Origin: Chryseobacterium pennae
GTDB taxonomy: Bacteria; Bacteroidota; Bacteroidia; Flavobacteriales; Weeksellaceae
Direction of reading: 5' to 3'
Assembly: GCF_003385515.1 (NCBI RefSeq)
Contig: NZ_QNVT01000015.1
Coordinates: 62,001-126,000, forward strand
Length of the DNA: 64,000 nucleotides
Positions 1 through 6,701 of this stretch are shown piece by piece. The notes below the pieces were generated by a model. It was not told the DNA's origin, did no database searches, and saw only the letters and a program-made list of their open reading frames with translations. The stretch's first letter is position 1; each line of letters opens with the position of its first letter. The position numbers and the translations under genes were made by a program.

Positions 1-511
1 TTCTGGTATCTACTAAATTAGGATGCTCCAGTTTCATACGACTTTGATGTTCTACAATCAGAACTCCGTTTTCTTTCAGGAACTTATTATTCAGAACTAA
101 AGAAATTAATTCGTAGTATTTTTTCTCTTCCATTTCAAATGGAGCATCAGAAAAAACAATTTCAAAGGATTTCTTATTTCTGAACTTTTTCAGCCAGTCA
201 AATACATCACCCCTCTGTACATTGATCTGAAGAGACATATCAAGCTCTGAAGCGGTAGTGTTTATAAATGCTGTATGTTTTGGATTCATCTCAACTGAGG
301 TGACATCCTGGCATCCTCTGGAAGCAAGTTCGAAGGAAATAGAACCGATTCCTGCAAAAAGATCCAATACGGAAATCGACTGCATATCGTATTTGTTTTC
401 CAAAATACTGAATAAGGCTTCTTTCGCAAAATCCGTGGTTGGTCTTACGTCAAAGTTCTTGGGAGCGGCAATTTTTTTGGCTTTCCACTTGCCTGATATT
501 ATTCTGAACAT
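1..511 (-). CDS. rsmD: 16S rRNA (guanine-N2)-methyltransferase RsmD, 3' end cut by window
   Basis: Only the first 170 residues are in the window; the gene runs off the left edge. The start is the ATG at 511-509, followed directly by the family opening MFRIISGKWK. Other RsmD landmarks follow: RPTTD with EALF near residues 23-34, the SAM-binding VLDLFAGIGS near 48-57, and the acidic SVEMNP strand. RsmD methylates G966 of 16S rRNA during 30S assembly. The catalytic tetrapeptide, usually DPPY or DPPF in this family, reads DAPF at about residues 122-125. The DUF3822 gene lies directly upstream on the same strand, a neighbourhood I associate with Bacteroidota. The identity is solid; the consequence of the altered motif is unknown. 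Confidence 0.9.
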   Translation of the reverse strand, partial: MFRIISGKWKAKKIAAPKNFDVRPTTDFAKEALFSILENKYDMQSISVLDLFAGIGSISFELASRGCQDVTSVEMNPKHTAFINTTASELDMSLQINVQRGDVFDWLKKFRNKKSFEIVFSDAPFEMEEKKYYELISLVLNNKFLKENGVLIVEHQSRMKLEHPNLVDTR

Positions 512-593
512 GTTGTATTAGGGTTTATGTAATAGATTATAGATGGCAGGTGATTATGCTTGGGCTTTATCCCTATTTCCTGCAAATTATAAC

Positions 594-1310
594 CTAATTA
601 AGTATAAAATTCTTATTAGGAATATTGTCATAAACGATTTTCAGGTTTCTCACAAACTTCTGAAGCTCGGATATAAATGTTTCATTTTCCGTAGTTTCAC
701 CATAAGCGTAAAAACTGGTTTCATTGATTCCGAAACCTATTTTGCTTAACGTAAACATGATGAAATAAAGGAAATCAACCTCAGAATTTACATCCAGATT
801 GTTATACAGGATGATCTTCTTATTATCAATGGCAAAAAACTCACACTGATTATGGTAAAGATTGATATGAATCTCTTTATTATTTTTATTGTTGATAGAA
901 CTTAAAAACTTTTCCCCGGAAAAATTAAAATGTACTGGTATCGCCAGTTCCTTTATTTTCTTGTAGTAATTCTTTGGAAAAGTATAGTAAAACTGAATAT
1001 TGAATTTTTTGTTGATAGAAAGCATCAGCTCTTCTTTCTCTCTGTCAGCAGGTGCATTGAATGAGATCAGATCAAACCCTGCATCATGATCCGAAAAACC
1101 TTCCGGCATCAGTGTAAAATGATTCAGTGCAGAAATCACCTGGATTTCTTCATAACGCTGTTGGATAAGAACTTCATCCAGTTTATCCTCAATAAGGTTC
1201 GCCGGTGTTTCTTCTGTAACGAAATAAGACTTTTCTTCCAGAATGCTTTTGTTTTTAACAATCTGATAGATCAATCCGTCTTTGGTAAAAAGTAAATTAA
1301 GTACGTTCAT
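594..1310 (-). CDS. DUF3822 family protein
   Basis: A 238-residue cytosolic protein without signal peptide or membrane segment. It resembles the Bacteroidota DUF3822 family, which I recall as sitting next to rsmD and having an actin/ASKHA-like fold. Visible features are an N-terminal beta-rich half (opening MNVLNLLFTKDGL) and a C-terminal half with KEIHINLYHNQCEFFAIDN and later GIGFGINETSFYAYG-like strands, consistent with two related subdomains. It lies 82 bases upstream of rsmD and 18 bases downstream of the Smr gene, all on one strand, so co-transcription is likely. No biochemical function is established that I know of. Confidence 0.75.
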   Translation of the reverse strand: MNVLNLLFTKDGLIYQIVKNKSILEEKSYFVTEETPANLIEDKLDEVLIQQRYEEIQVISALNHFTLMPEGFSDHDAGFDLISFNAPADREKEELMLSINKKFNIQFYYTFPKNYYKKIKELAIPVHFNFSGEKFLSSINNKNNKEIHINLYHNQCEFFAIDNKKIILYNNLDVNSEVDFLYFIMFTLSKIGFGINETSFYAYGETTENETFISELQKFVRNLKIVYDNIPNKNFILN

Positions 1311-1328
1311 ATTTCAATTCCTGCAAAT

Positions 1329-1823
1329 TTAGTGAAATTCTACCATTACCGCACCCGATTGATGGTGAAGTATTTCCTTATTATAAAAATCAACATTAAC
1401 CAGGCTTTCCAAAACATCCCGAACCATTCTCTGTAAAATGCCATCTCCGATTCCGTGGACGATCTCCAGGCGTTTCAGGTTGTTTTTTCTGCAAAACTCT
1501 ATCACTTCAATCAGTTTTTCCTTTTGAATAAACAACCTTTCAAAGCTATCATAATCATCAGGATTCTTTACCAAATTATGAAAATGCAGGTCTATAACCA
1601 AATGATTTCTCTGATGTTTTTTAGAAATAGTTTTTTTAGGTTCTGCTTTCCTTATTATGCGGATGTTTTCATAAAGATCAGCATTCTTGGGAACCAGTTT
1701 TTCATTAGGATATTGATGGGTAAAGCCATATTGATCTTTAAAAACCACAATATTTCCCTTCACGGAAGTTACCACTCCGCTTAAATCTTCATCCACTACA
1801 GAAACTGTATCTCCTATTTTCAT
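1329..1823 (-). CDS. Smr-domain protein
   Basis: A 164-residue protein. An N-terminal beta-barrel-like region (opening MKIGDTVSVVDEDLSG, a KOW/SH3-type turn) precedes a basic linker and a C-terminal Smr domain. The Smr signatures are visible: DLHFHNL near residue 78 (the DLHG-like strand) and IVHGIGDGIL near 122 (the HGxGxG loop). Smr domains occur at the C terminus of MutS2 and in stand-alone proteins and can cleave nucleic acid. In the recent literature they act on RNA at collided ribosomes, but the activity of this copy is inferred only. It is shorter than MutS2 and has no ATPase part. Confidence 0.8.
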   Translation of the reverse strand: MKIGDTVSVVDEDLSGVVTSVKGNIVVFKDQYGFTHQYPNEKLVPKNADLYENIRIIRKAEPKKTISKKHQRNHLVIDLHFHNLVKNPDDYDSFERLFIQKEKLIEVIEFCRKNNLKRLEIVHGIGDGILQRMVRDVLESLVNVDFYNKEILHHQSGAVMVEFH

Positions 1824-1857
1824 TTTGTTAATGATACTTCGTTTTCAGGCTCTAAAT

Positions 1858-1887
1858 CTAACAGGTTTCAAAAACCTGTTAGGTTTA
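1858..1887. repeat. REP-like hairpin, copy 1
   Basis: Perfect 11-base inverted repeat: CTAACAGGTTT at 1858-1868 and AAACCTGTTAG at 1872-1882, with a 3-base loop. It sits between the Smr gene and the phosphodiesterase gene. On the minus strand the arm is preceded by AAACC, and the unit AACCTAAC-R-GGTTTTT-R-AAACCT recurs at 15496, so this is more likely a dispersed intergenic repeat than a simple terminator. No clear T-tract follows. Confidence 0.6.
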
Positions 1888-1897
1888 CTCCAATTTT

Positions 1898-2395
1898 TTA
1901 TACTCTCGGCCCTAATTCAATAACCTCTAAATCCTTTATTTCCTCACCGTCCACCACAAACCGCATCATAGTTCTCACTTTGTGCCATCCCTGTTTTCCG
2001 CAGGCCCCGGGATTCAGATGCAAAAGATTATTCTTCTGATCATACATCGCTTTTAAAATGTGGGAATGTCCGGATATAAATAGTCTGGGAGTTTTTTCAG
2101 TCATTTCCTTTTTCGTTAATGGAGTATATTTTCCGGGATACCCACCAATGTGAATCATTAAAACTTCCAGTTTTTCACAGAAAAAACGGTTGACTTCCGG
2201 AAACTCAGACTGTATTTTGGCGTTATCAATATTTCCATAGACTCCTTTTAAAGGTTTTATTTTTTCCAGCTGTTCAATAACATCCATACTTCCAAAATCT
2301 CCGCAGTGCCATACCTCATCAGCCTGAGATGCATATTCCAGGATCCGGTCGTCTATATAGGAATGAGAATCAGATAGGAGAAGGATTTTTGTCAT
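1898..2395 (-). CDS. YfcE/MJ0936-type metallophosphoesterase
   Basis: A 165-residue calcineurin-like phosphodiesterase. All five metal-binding blocks are present in order: LLSDSHS (residues 5-11), HCGDFG, GNID, a shortened MIHIGG, and ISGHSH followed by HLNPGA. The length matches the stand-alone YfcE/MJ0936 family, which hydrolyses phosphodiesters with Mn or Ni; the physiological substrate is usually unknown. The start codon ATG (2395-2393) overlaps the stop of the upstream gene by one base (TAATG), which suggests translational coupling with that secreted protein. Confidence 0.88.
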   Translation of the reverse strand: MTKILLLSDSHSYIDDRILEYASQADEVWHCGDFGSMDVIEQLEKIKPLKGVYGNIDNAKIQSEFPEVNRFFCEKLEVLMIHIGGYPGKYTPLTKKEMTEKTPRLFISGHSHILKAMYDQKNNLLHLNPGACGKQGWHKVRTMMRFVVDGEEIKDLEVIELGPRV

Positions 2396-2844
2396 TATCT
2401 AAGGGTTCTTTGAGTAATATTTTCGTCGTATTTTTCTTTAAATATTGTAACACGGTCAGGGTTCAATTCCCCATTCTGATTGATCACTCTTTCTTTGAGC
2501 AGCCATTTTATAAGTTTTTCCATTCCTTTTTTGGAGTTCATAAAATTGGCGATTTTTGCTAGATCAGTAGATTCTACCTTGGTTTTTTCTGTCAAAAAGT
2601 TCAGGATAAAGTAATCGTCACTTACGTATTTTGGTGTTTCATTATCCATGTATTTGTACATCAATACCTCTTCGTCATCTTTCATAGAAAAGAATGAGTA
2701 TTGTGTAATATTGATCTTTTCTGCTTTTAGAATCTGTTTCCCATCCAAAAGTACTTTATCATCTTTGATTGAGACTTCCTGAGAAAAATATAAATTACAG
2801 CCCATCAGCAATAAGAAGAAGGCGAATAATCTGTTTATTGTCAT
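2395..2844 (-). CDS. Small secreted protein, unknown function
   Basis: I place the start at the ATG at 2844 (149 residues). A TTG at 2865 is also in frame but lies inside a TAnnTTTG box at 2863-2870 and would precede the predicted transcript start. The N terminus is a signal peptide (opening MTINRLFAFFLLL) with a likely cut after YFSQ; a Cys in LMGCN could alternatively make it a lipoprotein, but the lipobox is poor. The mature part is charged and has no motif I recognise. It ends in the TAATG overlap with the phosphodiesterase gene. Confidence 0.7.
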   Translation of the reverse strand: MTINRLFAFFLLLMGCNLYFSQEVSIKDDKVLLDGKQILKAEKINITQYSFFSMKDDEEVLMYKYMDNETPKYVSDDYFILNFLTEKTKVESTDLAKIANFMNSKKGMEKLIKWLLKERVINQNGELNPDRVTIFKEKYDENITQRTLR

Positions 2845-2862
2845 TTTTACTATTTTAAATTG

Positions 2863-2870
2863 CAAATATA
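2863..2870 (-). promoter_or_regulatory. TAnnTTTG -7 box
   Basis: Minus-strand TATATTTG matches the Bacteroidota -7 consensus. It lies 19 bases upstream of the ATG at 2844 and overlaps the longer TTG start, and so decides between the two starts. A -33 TTTG is not obvious. Confidence 0.5.
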
Positions 2871-2930
2871 AAGAAGCTTTGATAAAAAGATTCTGATTGA
2901 ATTTTACGATGCAACAAAGCCAATTAAGTA

Positions 2931-3395
2931 TTAGTAAGAAATATTTTTGGTTCTTCGTATAGAATCAAGTTTCTTTTCAATGTCTGCACTGAAGAGTTTT
3001 CTTAGTTTCAATCCGCTTTCGGTAAGTCTAGAGATCACAAAAGTTCCATTCATACTGTTATTCGAAGAAAACATAATAGCAATGGTAGTATCTGAGATTT
3101 TTTTCCAGTTTCCCGTATAACGTTCCAGTTTCGAAGCTTTGCCCGGAAAGTCTTGCTTAATATCATATCCATTGGCTGATTTACTTAGGTTTCCGATGAT
3201 TTTTCCGTTTTTACTAAATTTTAAACCAGGAATTTTAGCATTAAAAATAGACTGTTTTTCGTAAGTGTAAATATAGTTGTCCAGTGTATTCAGCTTCCAG
3301 GTCTGCAAAAGAAAAGGGTCAGATGTTTTATCCTGGCTTTTCATAAAACCAACTGCAAAAAATAACAAGAGAAGAATGGAGATTGACTTTTTCAT
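2931..3395 (-). CDS. Secreted hypothetical protein
   Basis: A 154-residue protein with a clear signal peptide (MKKSISILLLLFFAVGF, cleavage near FMKSQD). The mature part alternates short beta strands with phrases such as TWKLNTL, GNWKKISDTTIAIMF and GTFVISRLTESGL. That pattern resembles small lipocalin-like periplasmic proteins of Bacteroidota, but I cannot assign a family. It is transcribed separately, from a box at 3425-3432, away from the siderophore operon. Confidence 0.65.
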   Translation of the reverse strand: MKKSISILLLLFFAVGFMKSQDKTSDPFLLQTWKLNTLDNYIYTYEKQSIFNAKIPGLKFSKNGKIIGNLSKSANGYDIKQDFPGKASKLERYTGNWKKISDTTIAIMFSSNNSMNGTFVISRLTESGLKLRKLFSADIEKKLDSIRRTKNISY

Positions 3396-3424
3396 ACTTT
3401 AAAATAATTACACTTTACTATCAG

Positions 3425-3432
3425 CAAAATTA
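3425..3432 (-). promoter_or_regulatory. TAnnTTTG -7 box for the secreted protein
   Basis: Minus-strand TAATTTTG lies 30 bases upstream of the ATG at 3395. No good -33 TTTG is visible (the best candidate reads TTTC). Confidence 0.4.
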
Positions 3433-3672
3433 CGCTTTTCAATAGAAGACTGAAAGTTTTCTATTGAATATAACCTTGTCACAGACACTTAAATTTTTCA
3501 TAAAGTCTCTTATTGAGACATTTTCTGTTTTTCTATTGTTTTTTTGTTTAATTCTTAAATTTATTTTTTTAAGAATATTAAAATTGCTCTTTGTTATTAA
3601 AAAAAGGGATTGATAAAATGAATGTATTCACTTTTTGGTGTATTAATTAATTTGAGTTATTTATTTCATATA

Positions 3673-3685
3673 ATTGATAATCAAT
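3673..3685. promoter_or_regulatory. Perfect palindrome upstream of siderophore operon (candidate metal-regulator operator)
   Basis: ATTGAT-A-ATCAAT is a perfect 6-1-6 palindrome in the otherwise featureless AT-rich stretch 3396-3784 (389 bases, no gene seen). Its half-site resembles the GATAAT unit of Fur boxes. It lies about 40 bases upstream of the -33 element of the operon promoter. Iron control is expected for these genes, but the assignment to Fur or a DtxR-type regulator is inference. Confidence 0.4.
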
Positions 3686-3723
3686 GTTTTGAATTGTTCG
3701 TTTTCGGTATTTTAAATAATTCT

Positions 3724-3753
3724 TTTGCTGGGTGAAAAATATGTATATATTTG
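3724..3753 (+). promoter_or_regulatory. Siderophore operon promoter (TTTG-N18-TATATTTG)
   Basis: The -33 TTTG at 3724-3727 and the -7 TATATTTG at 3746-3753 are 18 bases apart, a full match to the Bacteroidota primary-sigma promoter. The predicted transcript start is about 25 bases upstream of the ATG at 3785. Confidence 0.7.
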
Positions 3754-3784
3754 TCTTAATTTTTATTTAATCTAAACAAAAATA

Positions 3785-5377
3785 ATGATGAGTGTCGGTT
3801 TATACTTATTGGAAAGCAAAAACTGGTATTATTTTGACCTTATACCAAAGTTTGATGAAGAGTTGTCAACGTTCATGAACAGTTGTTCTGAAAGTAAATT
3901 CATCCGAATTAATATTACAGGTAAAGATTCTTATCTGATAGTTCCTGTAAAGCATTTTTCTACTACCGGAATTCATCTTTTAGGGGATGAAGTAGGATAT
4001 AGAGAAAAGAAAATGGGCGAAATCACAAGGATCAGCGCTGAAGAAGCTTACCGGTTTCTGATATTTACAGTTTATGAAGGAAATACTACCGTAGAAAATC
4101 CTGAGGATGCTTATATCAAATACTTTTCTGAAGAATTTAACGAGCATTTTGACCAGGGGCATACAACTGTAGAGAATAAAGATTCTGTTAAAGCAGGGAA
4201 AGTCTTTACATTTTTTGGGTACAATAATAATCTATTGGAATTTATTTCGAAGAATATTCCTTTGGAGACAGCTTACGATAAAAAGGCAGCTATTATCCGT
4301 TGGTTTTCAGAATATACCCATTCATTATTAAAGATGGCGGTAGGGAAGTATATTGAAGAAGGGGTCATCTATAACAGCAATATCGAACACACGTTTATTC
4401 AGCAGAATACAGATAAGGTAAAAGTTAGTTTTGATGAGTATATTCCAGGCGGATCTACCATCAGAAATCAAAAAGCAGAAAACTTTATCAGAACTCATGT
4501 AGTATACTATAACCTATATCCGGTTCTCAGACATCTTGCTTATTTAGGATCCATTGAAGAGGAAGTCCTTTATCAGATTATAGATGCTGAAATTGATTCT
4601 CTGAAGGAAATATATGGTGAGGCTATGGACTTTATTTACGAAATGATTGAAGCCAGACTTTTTCTTAAACAGGCTTACAGCGTAAATAAAGACATCTGGA
4701 AAGAATACATCAGACAACATAATTTTCTTATCAATCCTAAAAGTTATTCCAAAAAGCTTATAAAGCCTGATTATGGGGAAATACTGCATAAAAGATACTT
4801 CAATAACGGGACATTAGAAATTACCCTTCGTGCTTTTAATCCGGAAACCGATATGGAGTTTCTTCATGAATGGTCTAATATGGATTATGCTAAAAAATAC
4901 TGGGAGATGGATGTGGATAAGTGGGAATTTGAGGAAGCTTACATCAAACATATGGGTGTTGATTATTCTCATCCTTACATTGGCCTTCTGAATGGGACTC
5001 CTATTTTTACCCTGGAACTGTATTGGGCAGTAAAAGATGAGGTAGGAAAGTACTACCGTTTCAATCCGGGAGATTATGGATTCCATATGCTCATCGCTCC
5101 GGCAAAAGAAAAAATTCCACATTTTTCAACTTATGCATTAGCTATGTGCATGGAATATTTCTTCTCTTTCCCACAGCTGACAAGAATGATAGGTGAGGCG
5201 TCTGCGTCTCATAAAGGAACTCATAATCTGATAACCAAAGTAGGATGCGAATTCAACAGATCGCTGGCCCTTCCTTACAAAACATCCAATCTGACTTTCC
5301 TGGACCGTGAAAAATTCTATGAAACAACGGAAGATATTTTTAAGAACTCCGTCCTGAAAATAAATATTACAACATAA
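3785..5377 (+). CDS. Siderophore biosynthesis fusion: divergent IucA/IucC C-terminal-like region plus AlcB/IucB acetyltransferase
   Basis: A 530-residue cytosolic protein. Roughly residues 340-530 are an AlcB/IucB/RhbD-type GNAT domain: EITLRAFNPETD, HPYIGLLNGTPI, FHMLIAPAKEKIPHF, RMIGEASASHKG and a final KVGCEFN. This domain acylates N-hydroxylated diamines or lysine. Residues about 160-330 resemble the C-terminal (FhuF-like) half of NIS synthetases: a helix leading to EEGVIYNSNIEHTFIQQN, where an EH...QN pair recalls the EAHxQN motif, then IPGGSTI and HVVYYNLYPVLRHLAYLGS. The usual N-terminal synthetase half with its HPxHK-type motif is not visible, so this part may be inactive or repurposed. 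It is the first gene of the operon, 26 bases ahead of the hydroxylase. The GNAT call is firm; the synthetase relationship is a reading of weak motifs. Confidence 0.75.
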   Translation: MMSVGLYLLESKNWYYFDLIPKFDEELSTFMNSCSESKFIRINITGKDSYLIVPVKHFSTTGIHLLGDEVGYREKKMGEITRISAEEAYRFLIFTVYEGNTTVENPEDAYIKYFSEEFNEHFDQGHTTVENKDSVKAGKVFTFFGYNNNLLEFISKNIPLETAYDKKAAIIRWFSEYTHSLLKMAVGKYIEEGVIYNSNIEHTFIQQNTDKVKVSFDEYIPGGSTIRNQKAENFIRTHVVYYNLYPVLRHLAYLGSIEEEVLYQIIDAEIDSLKEIYGEAMDFIYEMIEARLFLKQAYSVNKDIWKEYIRQHNFLINPKSYSKKLIKPDYGEILHKRYFNNGTLEITLRAFNPETDMEFLHEWSNMDYAKKYWEMDVDKWEFEEAYIKHMGVDYSHPYIGLLNGTPIFTLELYWAVKDEVGKYYRFNPGDYGFHMLIAPAKEKIPHFSTYALAMCMEYFFSFPQLTRMIGEASASHKGTHNLITKVGCEFNRSLALPYKTSNLTFLDREKFYETTEDIFKNSVLKINITT

Positions 5378-5403
5378 TACTTGAATACTGAAAAAGATAA
5401 TTT

Positions 5404-6693
5404 ATGAAATACGATATCATTGGTATAGGAATAGGCCCTTTCAATCTAAGCCTTGCTGCTCTGCTTGAAGAACATGATCTGAAAACCATATTTTTTGACA
5501 AAGCTCCCAGATTTGAATGGCATAGTGGTCTGATGATCGAGAGAACAACGCTTCAGGTTCCTTTCCTGGCGGATCTGGTAACAATTGTAAATCCTAAAAG
5601 TCCTTTTACATATATCAATTATTTAAGAGAGCAAGGGAAAATTTTCCGTTTCTGTTTTAAGGAGAGTTTTTATGTAACCAGAATGGAATATAACCTTTAC
5701 TGTAAATGGGTGGCTTCACAAATTGAAAGTCTTAATTTCAGCCACACCGTTACAGAAATAGATTATAATGACACTCATGAATGCTATGAAGTTTCAGTAA
5801 TTGATCTTATCAATTGTGAAAAGAAAGTGTATCTCACGGATAAAATAGTATTAGGAGTAGGCTCTATTCCTAATGTTCCTAAAATAACAGAAGATTTTTC
5901 TAAAGAACATATTTTCCACTCTTCCGAATACTTACACAGAAAACAATATATAAAGAAAGGAAGTACCATTACGGTATTGGGATCAGGACAAAGTGGGGGA
6001 GAAGTATTCTTTGATCTTCTTTCAGCCAGACCGGAATTAGACTTAAAGCTGAATTGGGTAACCGCAGCAGACAGATTCTTTCCAATGGAAAATTCAAAAT
6101 TCACTTATGAATTTACTTCCATGGATTATATTTCCTACTTCAACAGGCTTCCTTTAAACAAAAGAAGAGAAGTAATCAATAAGCAGGATATTCTTTATAA
6201 AGGGATTAATGATGAGCTGATAAGCACAATTTATGATGAGCTTTATCATCAGCAGATGAAAGAAGAACAGCCACTTCCTGTAAAAATACTGACCAACAGT
6301 TTGCTCGAAGAGATGTCGTATGATAAAAGCTATACACTGAATATGAAGCATCTGGAGGAAGAAAAAAACTTTTCTGTAGATACCGATTATCTTATTCTGG
6401 CTACAGGTTACAGATATGAAGTTCCCCGTTTTTTACAGCCTATTGAAGGTCGTCTGAACAAAAGTCAGAACGATGGCACATTATTATCCTCAGAAGACTA
6501 TACAGTTGATGTAAATGATAATGAAATATTTATGCAGAACGGTTGTGTAGACTCTCAGGGAATTATCACATCAGATCTTGGCATGGGACCTTACCGTAAT
6601 GCCATCATTATCAACAAAGTATTAGGTCACGAATATTATCCATTGGAGAAGAATATTGCTTTTCAGCATTTCGGAGCATTAGAAACCATATAA
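5404..6693 (+). CDS. L-lysine/diamine N-monooxygenase (IucD/AlcA/SidA family)
   Basis: A 429-residue flavoprotein N-hydroxylase. The FAD motif GIGIGPFNLSLA is at residues 7-18, followed by FFDK and EWHSGLM. The family block QVPFLADLV..PKSPFTYINYL follows. The NADPH-binding loop is GSGQSGGEVFFDLL near residue 194, and a C-terminal ATGY motif is present. These enzymes hydroxylate the side-chain amine of lysine, ornithine, cadaverine or putrescine as the first step to a hydroxamate siderophore; the substrate cannot be read from the sequence. No decarboxylase gene is in this cluster, which mildly favours lysine/ornithine or a diamine supplied from elsewhere. It is co-transcribed with the acetyltransferase upstream and the receptor 8 bases downstream. 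Confidence 0.9.
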   Translation: MKYDIIGIGIGPFNLSLAALLEEHDLKTIFFDKAPRFEWHSGLMIERTTLQVPFLADLVTIVNPKSPFTYINYLREQGKIFRFCFKESFYVTRMEYNLYCKWVASQIESLNFSHTVTEIDYNDTHECYEVSVIDLINCEKKVYLTDKIVLGVGSIPNVPKITEDFSKEHIFHSSEYLHRKQYIKKGSTITVLGSGQSGGEVFFDLLSARPELDLKLNWVTAADRFFPMENSKFTYEFTSMDYISYFNRLPLNKRREVINKQDILYKGINDELISTIYDELYHQQMKEEQPLPVKILTNSLLEEMSYDKSYTLNMKHLEEEKNFSVDTDYLILATGYRYEVPRFLQPIEGRLNKSQNDGTLLSSEDYTVDVNDNEIFMQNGCVDSQGIITSDLGMGPYRNAIIINKVLGHEYYPLEKNIAFQHFGALETI

Positions 6694-6701
6694 ACTGATA
6701 G

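Noticed and set aside
258..749. Two plus-strand open frames of 87 and 68 residues at the left edge
   Set aside because: The first is antisense to rsmD, the second spans the rsmD-DUF3822 gap into the DUF3822 gene; both lack family features.
2845..2865. TTG start at 2865 for the secreted protein
   Set aside because: It lies within the -7 box; the ATG at 2844 directly begins the signal peptide.
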